NCBI GenBank assembly: GCA_023230525.1
Contig: JALNXE010000053.1
Span: 1-30,154 of the forward strand
From: Desulfobulbaceae bacterium
GTDB taxonomy: Bacteria > Desulfobacterota > Desulfobulbia > Desulfobulbales > SURF-16
Direction: 5' to 3'
DNA length: 30,154 bases
Made by a program: the position numbers and the translations under genes. Every line of letters begins with the position of its first letter. Positions within the stretch are counted from its first letter, which is position 1. Positions 15,465 to 25,600 of this stretch are shown in pieces. The notes beneath the pieces are model-generated. The model was given only the letters and a program-made list of their open reading frames with translations. It was not told the origin of the DNA and ran no database searches.

Positions 15465-15487
15465 GGTAGGACACTATCTGTCCTACC
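15465..15487. promoter_or_regulatory. Perfect palindrome, likely operator of the WYL regulator
   Basis: GGTAGGACA-CTATC-TGTCCTACC is a perfect 9-5-9 inverted repeat in the 107-base divergent intergenic region. Flanking bases extend the symmetry by a further C/G after one mismatch. Its size and position fit a dimeric WYL/DeoR-type repressor site controlling both directions. Confidence 0.7.
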
Positions 15488-15551
15488 TGTGCCTGTATGT
15501 TGAAAGAAATGGCTCCGGATTGCAAGGAAAAATTAAAAAAAGGAGGTTGTC

Positions 15552-16052
15552 ATGGGAAGAATCATGCAGGCAGGGACACAATCGCGGGAATTTCTGCCGA
15601 TAATCAACTTCAACAGGGTTGAAAATACGATAAGTTTTAACCCTGGCGAGGCAATAATACCTTATGAGGAAGCTCGTGAGCAGGAATTAATTGAGGTTGT
15701 CCAGGTGGATTATTTTGACGGTGTGCCCCATGTGCAAATTACCAACAATTCATCCTGGAAGATATTAATATTCAGCGGCAATGAACTGATCGGCAATATG
15801 CGTAGCCGCATGGTCAACATTGCCGTTACCTTGCAGCACAATGCCAGCGTGGTCATCCCGGCCTTTTTTCTGGCGTCCACCTATTTCTTTGATCAGGGGA
15901 TGGTATCCATCCAGGAATATCTGCATCACTTCAAGGCGATGGATAATCAGGCCGGAGTTGTGTATCGCGTCAATGGAAAAATTTGCGGGGAAAGATATGG
16001 GGATTTCCCTCTGCAGGTTGAAGTGTGCTACAATCATTATAATCTGGTCTGA
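15552..16052 (+). CDS. ARPP-1-like domain protein, divergent from the WYL regulator
   Basis: This 166-residue protein has no signal peptide or membrane span. The pattern IIPYEEAREQELIEVVQVD...VPHVQITNNSSWKILIFSGNELIGNMRSRMVN resembles, from memory, the ARPP-1 family: a conserved Glu, then N...-LLF-GELIG--R-R-. ARPP-1 proteins are described as associated with ADP-ribosylglycohydrolases and rhodanese-phosphatases; their function is not settled. It is shorter than the full ARPP-1 proteins I recall and ends after a VNGKICGERYGDFP segment. AGGAGG before the ATG is a strong ribosome binding site. It is transcribed divergently from the WYL/macro-domain operon across a palindromic operator. The family call rests on motif memory only. 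Confidence 0.5.
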   Translation: MGRIMQAGTQSREFLPIINFNRVENTISFNPGEAIIPYEEAREQELIEVVQVDYFDGVPHVQITNNSSWKILIFSGNELIGNMRSRMVNIAVTLQHNASVVIPAFFLASTYFFDQGMVSIQEYLHHFKAMDNQAGVVYRVNGKICGERYGDFPLQVEVCYNHYNLV

Positions 16053-16095
16053 TGTCGGGAAGGGAAACAATTGTGTGCTGATCGCGGAGGCGCTT

Positions 16096-16560
16096 ATGTT
16101 TTGTGGTAGACGCTTTGTGTTGTTTCTTATGCTGACAATTCTGGCGGGCTGTGCCGGCGCGGGTCATGATTCGTCCTCCCCCACGGCAGAAAGAGATGCC
16201 CCTTTGAGAGATCTCGGCAACGGCATCTGCCGGCAGACCAGCAACGGCCTGATGTGGCAGATGGATAAAAGCCCCCGGTACTCCACCTGGCAGGACGCAA
16301 ATAAGTATGCGGAAACGCTGAACTTGGGCGGATACACCGATTGGCGTCTGCCGACAAAAGATGAGCTGTATATGCTGCATTATATTTCTGCACTGCAGGG
16401 TGATAATACCTGCATGATGAAGCTTGCGGGTAGTTTCTGGAGCACCAACCCCGGACAGGAGGCAAATGCCGGCAGATGGGAATCATACCCCCTCTGCGGG
16501 GGAAATGAGTTTAAATATGTTAAAGCGGAACAAGGATTTGTCCGGGTAGTGCGACCGTAA
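16096..16560 (+). CDS. DUF1566 (Lcl-like) lipoprotein
   Basis: This 154-residue protein begins MFCGRRFVLFLMLTILAGC, a lipoprotein signal with lipobox LAGC and lipidated Cys19. The mature part matches the DUF1566 pattern: NGLMWQ, W-DA-KYAETLNLGGYTDWRLPTKDEL, FWSTNPG and a C-terminal GFVRVVRP. Such domains occur in secreted or surface proteins of deltaproteobacteria and Legionella (Lcl, a collagen-like adhesin), with no clear enzymatic function. I chose the ATG at 16096 because GGAGG lies 5 bases upstream and it gives the lipoprotein signal; the same frame is open further upstream but overlaps the ARPP-1-like gene. It follows that gene by 43 bases and may be co-transcribed. Confidence 0.8.
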   Translation: MFCGRRFVLFLMLTILAGCAGAGHDSSSPTAERDAPLRDLGNGICRQTSNGLMWQMDKSPRYSTWQDANKYAETLNLGGYTDWRLPTKDELYMLHYISALQGDNTCMMKLAGSFWSTNPGQEANAGRWESYPLCGGNEFKYVKAEQGFVRVVRP

Positions 16561-16597
16561 GGAATATCCGATACAATGATATCGCGACTCACATGAA

Positions 16598-16789
16598 ATG
16601 GAACCGAATAACAGTATTGATGAAGATTTAGAGACAGGCGATCATTCTGTGGCCTGCGGCAGGTGCGGAAAATATCATGATGTGTCCGTGATGGGCCTCG
16701 ATGAGGAGGAGGGTATTTTTTTGTGTCCCATGTGCCATGCGGAAAGCATCAGCTGCGGATGCAGTGATGCGTCGCAGGATAAATGCTGA
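16598..16789 (+). CDS. Small zinc-ribbon-like protein (63 residues)
   Basis: This short acidic protein contains CGRCGKYH (Cys20 and Cys23) and, about 20 residues later, CPMCHAE, the classic CxxC...CxxC layout of a zinc ribbon. A second cysteine cluster (CGCSD...C) lies at the C-terminus. It resembles small bacterial proteins of unknown function, and no specific family is recognised. There is no strong Shine-Dalgarno sequence, and it starts 37 bases after the lipoprotein stop. The cysteine arrangement is the main reason to consider it real. Confidence 0.5.
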   Translation: MEPNNSIDEDLETGDHSVACGRCGKYHDVSVMGLDEEEGIFLCPMCHAESISCGCSDASQDKC

Positions 16790-17196
16790 TTGCTCGTGAG
16801 GTGCTAATACCCTATTTCCTCCCACTCTTCTTATCACCTGGCGGTGGCTAATATTAAAAAATTAATACCGAGAAAATCGTTTTCGCCAAAAAAATCCTGT
16901 TGCCCCATGTTTGTACCTGTAATGCCAGTTGCCCTGAGTTTTCTCTCCCACTGTAAACATGGTAAAAATATTTGCCTGCCATTGGCGAATTGATGAGGAG
17001 TAAACTTTTTTTATGGTTCGGGTATGATGGGGGCCGGTTAATCGTAAAAGGGAAAGTTGAGATTATGGGAGCTCCAGGCTGACTCCTTGATTTTGCAAGT
17101 ATTTCCTTTTTTCTTGACAATTAAAGAGGAAAAGCTGTTTCATCTAAATATGTGCTCTGTATGAGGGTATGATTTGTGCAGGACGTAAGAGAGAAT
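16790..17196. other. Intergenic region before the minor-pilin operon (407 bases)
   Basis: No credible gene was found on either strand; the minus-strand frame at 16854-17120 has no recognisable family features. CCATGTTT (16905-16912) and AAACATGG (16955-16962) form an inverted repeat with a 42-base loop. TTGACA at 17114-17119 is a good -35 element, but the -10 region 17-18 bases on (GTTTCA/TTTCAT) is poor. No sigma-54 motif and no c-di-GMP riboswitch signature was seen. Confidence 0.5.
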
Positions 17197-17775
17197 ATGA
17201 TTTGCGAAAATTTTTTTAACATGAGACATCTTGGGCGAATTGCCAAATTGCGAAAAAATGAATACGGATTTTCCCTGATAGAGCTTCTTGTCGTTATCGG
17301 CATCATTGGCATATTGGTGGCAATATCATTTCCGAATCTTTTAACTTCTGCCGATGATTATCGGTTGAAAGCCGCGGCACGAGATATCTATTCCGACATG
17401 CAGAAGGCGAGGCTGCAGGCGATAAAGGGGAACACCTTGGTCTGTCTGAGTTTTACGACCGTTGTCTATCCGGCTAAAGGCGGCGGCTATACCGTGTTCA
17501 TTGATGATGGCGCGGGCGGCGGTGTAGCCAACAACGGTAGTCAGGATGGAGGAGAGCTCACTCTAAATACTGTGACAATGTCCAGGCAGAATTCGCTGGT
17601 TAATGCTGCTTTCGGTTTTGCTTCCAGGATCACGTATACGGCAAAAGGGGTGACCGCCGGCAGCCAGACGGGCAATGTGACAATCAGAAATAACAACCGG
17701 TGGTATAAAATTACTGTTTCCGCAGGTGGAGGTCTCAGGCTTGAAGTCAGTAAAGATGGTATTACCTGGATTTAA
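17197..17775 (+). CDS. FimT/GspH-type minor pilin (prepilin)
   Basis: This 192-residue prepilin has a leader of 24 residues ending EYG and the type IV pilin core FSLIELLVVIGIIGILVAI (prepilin peptidase cut between Gly24 and Phe25; Glu is residue 5 of the mature chain). The GspH/FimT-like features are the FPNLLTSADDYRLKAAARDIYSDMQKARLQAI helix and a beta-rich C-terminal domain ending LEVSKDGITWI. It would sit in the minor-pilin priming complex in the inner membrane and at the pilus tip. I use the ATG at 17197 (GAGAG upstream). A GTG at 17176 and an ATG at 17221, which gives a more usual 15-residue leader, are alternatives. It is the first gene of a five-gene cluster and its end overlaps the PilW start. 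Confidence 0.82.
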   Translation: MICENFFNMRHLGRIAKLRKNEYGFSLIELLVVIGIIGILVAISFPNLLTSADDYRLKAAARDIYSDMQKARLQAIKGNTLVCLSFTTVVYPAKGGGYTVFIDDGAGGGVANNGSQDGGELTLNTVTMSRQNSLVNAAFGFASRITYTAKGVTAGSQTGNVTIRNNNRWYKITVSAGGGLRLEVSKDGITWI

Positions 17776-18547
17776 TAAAAAAGATAATTGTCCGGAGGCT
17801 GTTTACGGCGATCGCGGCTTCACGCTGGTCGAGGTAATGGTGGCTCTGGCGATTTCCGGTATTGTTCTTGCCTCGATCTATTCCGCCTTTCAGTCCCAGC
17901 AGAACAGTTACGTTGCTCAGGAGCAGGTTTCCGAGATGCAGCAGAACGTCCGCATCGGGCTCGATATGCTGTCAAAGGATATCAGACTTGCAGGTTATAA
18001 TCCTGCCGGTTCCCCCGGCACAGGTTTTGTTAATGGCATAAATTTTGATGGAGAGCCGGCCAATACCAATGCAACACAGATAGCCTTTACCTCTGATCTT
18101 GATGGTGACGGGACCATTGACGCCGTTACCCAGGATGTTGACAGCAACGGTACCATTGACATGTCTGACATGGAACGGATTGCCTATCGGCTGAACGGCA
18201 ACTACCTGCAGCGATTTTCTCTAATCGGCTGGCAAACGGTTGCCGAACATGTTGAGAATATTGAATTCCAATATGTGCTTGATGACGGCACTCAGACCAC
18301 GACGCCAACCGCCGCTCAGTTGGCGGATATCAGAAACGTTCGCATTACAATTCTTGTCATTACAGAGAAGTCTGACAAAAATTACACCGCTACTCGCGTG
18401 TATGTGCCGGCCTCGAATGATCCATTTTTTACCAGCGGGGCTCTCAGCGGCACAGTCTGGGGGCCGTTTACCGGTACCGCTACCGTTAATTTCCGGAGGC
18501 GGTTGCTGAAGATCACCGTGAACTGCCGTAACATGGGCCTGGTGTGA
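17756..18547 (+). CDS. pilW: PilW-type minor pilin
   Basis: This 263-residue prepilin has a 21-residue leader ending GDRG and core FTLVEVMVALAISGIVLASIYS (cut Gly21/Phe22). The PilW signature is QVSEMQQNVRIGLDMLSKDIRLAGYNP after the first helix. Two acidic loops, DLDGDGTID (114-122) and DVDSNGTID (127-135), look like calcium-binding loops and lead into IAYRLNGNYLQR, a segment common in PilW proteins of this group. The start at 17756 overlaps the upstream gene by 20 bases. A GTG at 17726 would lengthen the leader by ten residues, and neither has a strong ribosome binding site. It acts with PilV, PilX and PilY1 in pilus initiation. Confidence 0.85.
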   Translation: MVLPGFNKKDNCPEAVYGDRGFTLVEVMVALAISGIVLASIYSAFQSQQNSYVAQEQVSEMQQNVRIGLDMLSKDIRLAGYNPAGSPGTGFVNGINFDGEPANTNATQIAFTSDLDGDGTIDAVTQDVDSNGTIDMSDMERIAYRLNGNYLQRFSLIGWQTVAEHVENIEFQYVLDDGTQTTTPTAAQLADIRNVRITILVITEKSDKNYTATRVYVPASNDPFFTSGALSGTVWGPFTGTATVNFRRRLLKITVNCRNMGLV

Positions 18548-18563
18548 CGAGGGGGGACTGCCT

Positions 18564-19007
18564 ATGAGATGCGCTGATAATCAAATAAGCAACAATCAGT
18601 CAGGATTCACCCTTATTGAGGTTTTAATAGCCATTTGCGTGCTGACCATCGGAATCCTGTCCGCTAATGTCATGCAGATCACTGCAATCAGTGGAAATTC
18701 CACCGCCAACCGCATAACCGAATCAACCTCCTGGGCTTCCGACAGGGTGGAATCCTTGCTTGGGCTCGATTATGACGACGCTACCTTAAGAGATGGGACT
18801 GCTGATGGTGATGCGGGACTTGACGATATCGGCGCCAATGCTGACGGTAACTTGACCTCTCCGGACGGCAATTATACCATCTACTGGAATGTTTCGGTAG
18901 ATTCTCCTTTTATCGGCGTCAAAACCATAAACGTCATTATCACCACGCAGGAAAAGGGAACAACAAAATCAGTAACCATGACCTATATCAAGGCGGATAG
19001 TGTGTAA
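18564..19007 (+). CDS. pilV: PilV-type minor pilin
   Basis: This 147-residue prepilin begins MRCADNQISNNQSG with the cut between Gly14 and Phe15. The core is FTLIEVLIAICVLTIGILSANVMQ, followed by SGNSTANRITESTSWASDRVESLLGLDYDD, characteristic of PilV (A-NR---A--LA-D--E-L---Y). An acidic, glycine-rich stretch (DGTADGDAGLDDIGANADG) follows, then two beta strands ending in a TTKSVTMTYIK strand. GAGGGGGG precedes the ATG. It lies between pilW and pilX with short gaps, as in other minor-pilin operons. Confidence 0.85.
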   Translation: MRCADNQISNNQSGFTLIEVLIAICVLTIGILSANVMQITAISGNSTANRITESTSWASDRVESLLGLDYDDATLRDGTADGDAGLDDIGANADGNLTSPDGNYTIYWNVSVDSPFIGVKTINVIITTQEKGTTKSVTMTYIKADSV

Positions 19008-19016
19008 GGGCTCATT

Positions 19017-19649
19017 ATGTGTAAAAAAGAATCTATTTTAAGTAATGAAAGGGGTTTTGTTCTTGTTGCCTCGATGCTCATTCTTCTCATCCTGCTGGTT
19101 ATCGGTATTGCCGCAACGACAACCTCAACGATCGATATGCAGATTGCCAACAATGAAAAGGTTCATCAGCAGACATTTTACCAGGCTGACGGCGGGGCGG
19201 AGCTTGGCTCCAGGGTGACCTATGAGAATGCCCTGTGTATTAATTCCGGCGGCTTTGCTGAAGATCCGGCCGGCACGGGGAAAAGGATTATTGGAAAAGT
19301 TGAAGTGCTGAATTTGACCTTTGCCAGTCCCGGGGGGGGAGTTGCGCCGCTGCCGAGTGACGGGGTGCGGGATGTGGTTTTTTATCCGGGCAATGCCAGT
19401 GACGACGATTCCCATACCAATATGACCATTGTCGGCAGAACTGTGGCAACCTCAGGAAGCGGACTGGCGATGGTGGCCGGATATGAAGGGCTGGGCAGCT
19501 CCTCGGCCGCAGGCGGCACCCATGTGCTGTATACGATCAACTCGCAGCATAGAGGTCTGGGGAACAGTGAATCCGTTGTCGGACTTGAATGGAAACTCAG
19601 CGGGCATCTGATTAACAATGCCAGTTCGGCTGACTGCAAATTTGATTGA
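19017..19649 (+). CDS. pilX: PilX-type minor pilin
   Basis: This 210-residue membrane-anchored protein has a short leader (SNERG, cut after Gly13) and a hydrophobic helix FVLVASMLILLILLVIGI without the Glu5 of classical pilins, which is usual for PilX. The next segment TTTSTIDMQIANNEKVHQQTFYQADGGAELG matches the PilX_N pattern (ER-A-N---R-----ADAG-E). The C-terminal part contains VLYTINS and VVGLEWK strands and ends CKFD. AAGG lies before the ATG. The 3' end lies 16 bases before the PilY1 start, indicating coupled expression. Confidence 0.82.
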   Translation: MCKKESILSNERGFVLVASMLILLILLVIGIAATTTSTIDMQIANNEKVHQQTFYQADGGAELGSRVTYENALCINSGGFAEDPAGTGKRIIGKVEVLNLTFASPGGGVAPLPSDGVRDVVFYPGNASDDDSHTNMTIVGRTVATSGSGLAMVAGYEGLGSSSAAGGTHVLYTINSQHRGLGNSESVVGLEWKLSGHLINNASSADCKFD

Positions 19650-19665
19650 TGTGATGGAGGATGTC

Positions 19666-22600
19666 ATGATTGCAACTCTCTTGAGGTTTGGCCATAAGAA
19701 ACATCTGTTGCAGGGTTTAGTTATCGGCGTAGCCTTATGGGCAACATCCACCATGGCACTGGCCGAGGTCTCCAGCCACACCATGGCCGAATTCACCTCA
19801 ACGCCCATCAGTCTCATTGAAAGCGTGGTCAGCCCGCAGGTTGTTATTAATTCATCCAATGACCATCAGCTTTTTTTCAAGGCCTATAATGACTATTCGG
19901 ATCTTGACGGGGACGGCGAGCCGGATACGACCTATAAGCATTCCATCGATTATTATGGCTATTTTGACCCCCATAAATGCTATGACTATGATGCCGTGGC
20001 CAAGAGATTCGAGCCGGCCGCAGTCACTGCGGATAAATACTGCACCGGATCAAACGATGCCTACTGGAGCGGCAACTTTCTGAACTGGGCGTCCATGACC
20101 CGCATTGATGCCATCCGCAAGATTTTATTCGGCGGGCACCGCCGGGTGGACACCTCCACCGACACGGTACTTGAACGGGCCTATATTCCGCCTGATATCC
20201 ATGCCTTTGCCAAATATTATGACGGTTCTGATGTCAACGATCTTACCCCTTTCTCGGTTAATATCTCTGAACCAACCGGATCTGGCACTCCTGTACCAAC
20301 CGGAACGAGCGTGACGAGTAGACTTATTAGTGCCGGATCAAAATCTTTTAATACCAATCAGGGTGGCAGTTGGGTCAAGGTTGGTGATAAAGTGAGAATT
20401 GTCGATCATGCCAATGCCGCCAACTATATGCAGGGGTTGGTGACAGCCTTTGACAGTAACGACGGCAATCCCTTGACGGTCAATATCACGGAAATAGGCG
20501 GGGCTGGAACACTCGCCAACTGGGATATTATCAAAATATTTGGCACCGGAACGATTTCTTTGAATACCAATCAGCCCGGAAATTGGCTCAAGGTCGGTGA
20601 TTATGTGAGTATTGTCGATCCCGCCAATGCCGCCAACTATATGCAGGGGTGGGTGACGGCCTTTGACAGCAGCGACGGCAATCCCATGACGGTCAATGTC
20701 ACGCAAACGGGCGGGACCGGAACACTGGCCACCTGGGATATCAGAAACCACACCAGGGTCGGTTTAACCCTTTGTAATGTCACCTATTCCGCTTCCGCTA
20801 ATATTTTTTCCCAGAATGTTACAGATCCGCCGCTTATTCGGGCCGCAGCGGGGAATTATAGCTTCTGGGGCGCCGGGGAGGTGCATCAATGCCTGTGGGA
20901 GGAAGAGGATGCGGGAAACAACGGTAAAAATTACAACAACCCTTACTATTCTGGCATCTATGCGGCCCAGGACAATCCGGTAAAAACCGATGTCGGTTTA
21001 GGGCTCAATGACTATGTGGCCAGGGTCCAGGTGTGTATTCCCGAAATTGATACAGATGGTAATGAGGTCCCGGACAAGGCTTCGGGAACTGAAAAGTGCA
21101 AGTCCTATCCTTACGGTAACCTTAAGCCATTCGGTCTGCTGCAGCTCTATGGTGAGAGTAAAGATATTCCGCTCCTGTTCGGCATGATCGCCGGCACCTA
21201 TGGTAAGGCCAGAAGCGGCGGTGATATGACGGAGATGCTTAAAAATGATGATAAAATGAACGGCATTTGCCGGGAGATCAATCTAGGTATAGACTGTAAC
21301 GATGACGGTGATATCGATGGCGGAACGGATGTGGGTTTTGTCAGCCAGGATGACTGGGTGGACACGACCCATCATATCGGCGATGGCACCTTCAAGCGGG
21401 TGTATACTTCAGCGGGTGGTCCTATCACCCAGGCCACAAAGTCCGAAGGAATTATCAACACCTGGGAACTGTTCCGTATCTATGGCTATCAATACACCAC
21501 CTGGACATATGGTGTGACCTCATCCGGCGGTGATAAATGCCCGCTTTATGAAAGTCCTAATGATACCTTGGATTTTTTCGGTGATGCTGACGACTCCATG
21601 TGTAGCAGTTGGGGAAATCCCTTTGCCGAAATCTATCTGACTGGTCTTCGTTATCTTGCCGGTGAGAATGCCCCCACTGATTTTCAGTCCGGCGACGGGC
21701 AGTACATTGAGGGTATTAATTACGTGACAGGCCAGTGGAAGGATCCGTTAAACAGCGATAACTATTGCGCTCGGATCAACGTGGTGAACTTCAACTCCAG
21801 CGTCATCTCCTCTGATACAACTTTCACCTCGGATCCCTCTTCAATCCATGAGGAGCTTGATAACAACCATATCGGTGTAGTCAAAGATCTCGATTCCCCG
21901 AGAAATTCCCGGGAACTGACCGAGATCATCGGCAGGGTTGAAGGGATTTATCCCGACACGACATCTCCGAACAAGAAATGGTTTGTCGGGGAAACCGCGG
22001 TTGACCAGAACCGAAAGTGCACGGCAAAAACAATCACCAACCTGGGCGATGTCCGCGGCCTTTGCCCTGAAGGGCCTGATCTTCGTGGCGGTTTCCGTAT
22101 CGCCGGTCTTGCCTGGTACGCACACGTCAATGACATCAGGCCCGACTCATTCCCACCGGCAAGGAAGCTTCCGGGGGTCCAGAAGGTTGACACCTATGCG
22201 GTGCGGCTGGCAGCAGGAAATCCGGTCATTGACATACCAGTGCCTGGTTCCAGCAATAAAGTAACCCTGCTGCCTGCCTGTATCGATAACAGCAAAAACG
22301 ATTATGGCTGCACCATGGTTGATTTCAAGATTGTCGAGCCGCACACTGAAGTGGGCGGGGTCGGCCACGGCAAATTCCTGGCGATCTGGGAGGATAGTCT
22401 GCAGGGTAATGATTATGATCTTGACGCGGGCGGCACCATTGAATACACGATAACCTCTTCGCAGATTACCATCACCACCGGTGTTACCCTGGAGAATCTG
22501 GGATTCAGCATCGGCCATGGTTACGTGATCAGCGGCACCACCCAGGATGGTCTGCATATCCATTCCGGCACCAATGGCTTTAATTATAACGATCCCACGG

Positions 22601-25600
22601 GAATTGCCGGTTGTTCGAACTGCTACGGCATAGCGGATGGCGGCACCATCACCTCCCGCACCTATACCATTGGTACTGCAACCGCAGGCCTGCTGGAAGA
22701 TCCCCTCTGGTACGCGGCGAAATGGGGCGGCTTTGAAGACAAGAATGATAACGACATTCCTGATTTGCCTGAGGAATGGGATAGTAAAATCAATACAAAC
22801 GGGGAAAAAGGTTCTGACGGCATCCCTGATAATTACTTTTACGCGAGTAACCCCCAGGAGCTTGAGACGGCTTTAAACAATGTTTTTAAGGCTATTCTTG
22901 AGAGAACCTCGTCTGGCACGGCGGCAGCCGTCGTGTCCAATAACGTCAGGGGGGAAGGAGCGCTTTATCAGGCATATTTCGAACCTTTGAAAAAGGATCA
23001 GGATGGCAGGGAGGCGAGTTGGATCGGCACTGTGCATGCCCTCTGGCTGGACAGATACGGATTTTCCCGGCAGGATTGCCGCTCCACCGACGACATAGCA
23101 GGCGGAGAGTGTACGCCGAACGGCCTGCTGGACAATTACGAGATTGATCAGGTGGTTCAGACCTTTTTTGATGAGACGGAAAACAGGACGCGAACCAAGG
23201 TATTCACCAGTGACGATCCCGATACCTTTGATCCTTATTTCATGGAAGGTGTGGTCACTATCTATAATGCCGGAGTCGTCACCCTTGAGCCCTATTCCAT
23301 GGAGGGGGTGGTGTCGCATTATGATGCGCGGGCAATGACGATTAACCCCTATTCAATGAATGGTACGGTGACTGCCTATGACCCGGTTACCGGCAATGTT
23401 TCCCTGGCAATAACCGCAGGAACCATGCAGGGTGTTGCCGGGGATGTTTTTGATAACTGGCTGATCTATGATGGCACAGCCCTCCTTAGTGGCAGAAGCA
23501 GCACCAGTCTTACTCTGGCTGACGGCGGGACCGTTGATTTTATCATTGATCCCGCAGGCGAGTGGGTGGCTGTGGGCGATGACATGACCCTTTCTACTTA
23601 TAACATGCAGGGAGAACAGGGCAAAAGCTACGGCAACTGGCATGTGCAATGTCTCTCCGCCGCTGGCGACAGCACCATTATTCACAGCATTACCCTGGCA
23701 AATACCGGTGAAAAAGAGGTCACTGTTGAAGATGATGTTTTCACCGGCTGTGAGCGGGTAAAAATCTCCACCTTTAACATGAACGGCACAGCGGGTAATA
23801 CCTATAATGACTGGAAGGTAGCCAACCTGACCACCGGGGCTGACGGCACCAGCAACTCCCCGGTAACCCTTACGAATACTGGAGTGCTGAACTTTGTGGT
23901 CTCGCCGGCGATTACCTGGGTTGAACCAGGCGATCGGCTGATGCTGTCTAATTTTCAGTATGTTGAAAAAGAATTGTATGATATCGGTTATTTGTGGAAT
24001 GCCAGGGAAAAGCTGTACCTGGAAACACTGACTGATGCTGAAATAAAATCAAACCGGCTTTACAGTGCTAACGCCAGCAGTGGGCGGCATATCATGACCT
24101 GGATCGACAGTGATTATGACTCATTTGTCGACAATGGCGAGTATGTGGATTTTGAGCAGACGATGTTCGGATCAGTCAGCTACGGTTTTTTTGATGTCGC
24201 CACCCAAGCTGAGGCTGAAAACATTGTTAATTATATCCGGGGGGTTGAAATTTCCGGATTCCGTACCAGGACCGTCAAATACACTGCTGACGATACCACT
24301 CCTGAAATAATGCGGCTCGGCGACATCATCAACTCCACGCCAACCATCGTTTCCTCCCCCCAGGAGGCATTCAACATACTCTACAACGATATGTCGTATG
24401 CAGCCTTTCGTACCCAATACGCTGACAGGCGGGTAATGGCTTATGTGGGTGGCAACGATGGTCTGCTGCATGCCTTTAACGCTGGATTTTACGGAGTAGT
24501 CAATGATGCCGGGGTTGATAAGGTGAGCTACATGACCACCGGCAAGAATTGCGCTACCGGCGCTGCTGCCACGGCCCATCCCCTTGGCAGTGAAATCTGG
24601 GCATATGCTCCCATGAATCTTCTGCCGCACCTGAAGTGGCTCAAGGACCCCAATTACAATCATGTATATTATGTGGATAGTAAACCGCGTGTTTTTGATG
24701 CCAAGATTTTCGCGATTGACGCTGATCATCCTAACGGCTGGGGGACCTTGATGGTCGTTGGCATGCGGCTGGGCGGCGGCGCCATGTACATTGACACCGG
24801 CGCGGACGGTTTCGGTGGGGCCGCTGCGGCCAATGATAAAACCATGCGTTCCGCCTTTGTGATTTTTGATATCACCAATCCGGAGAGCGAGCCTCGACTG
24901 CTGGCGGAGTTGCAGGTTCCTGACGGCAGTTTCAGCTTAGTCTATCCGGCCACCATGGCTTTTGGTGATAATAATAAATGGTATATGATTTTCGGCAACG
25001 GCCCCAACAGTCTGCAAACCGCGGCCAGCACACAGAATGCCAAGGTATATATCTTTGACTTGTCAGAATTGATAACCCCCGGGGTCACAACCGGCGCACC
25101 CACCGGTTGCAGTTTGTCGACAGTCAGCGTATCGGCGATGAAGATCATCACCTGCGACACGGCGGTAGCCAACAGCTTTATGGGTAGCCCCGTTACCGTT
25201 GACTGGGATCTCGATTATCAGGCTGATACTGCTTATTTCGGGCTGGTGGGCGATGCAAACGCCACATCAGGGCGGCTTATGCGGTTTGCCTTAAACGAAA
25301 ACAGCTCCCCGGCTTTCTGGAGCGCGCCGACGACCCTGGTTCTTGCCAATCAGCCGGTTGTGGGCCAACCGGCTGTAGGTATTGATAATCTGAGCAACAA
25401 GTGGGTCTATTTCGGTACAGGACGCTATTACGTCATGGCGGATAAAACAAGTACCGCCATTCAGACCCTTTATGGGGTAAAGGATGATGGCTCGGGCGCT
25501 GCGGTCAATGCCGCCACTGATATGATTGATGCAACTGATATTGATGTGTACACTGACCAAGATCAGACCATAGAAAACGGTCCAGATGCAACGGTGGGCG

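Noticed and set aside
16790..17196. c-di-GMP (GEMM) riboswitch before the pilin operon
   Set aside because: Such riboswitches often precede pilus genes in deltaproteobacteria, but the conserved GEMM core and tetraloop-receptor sequences are not present here.
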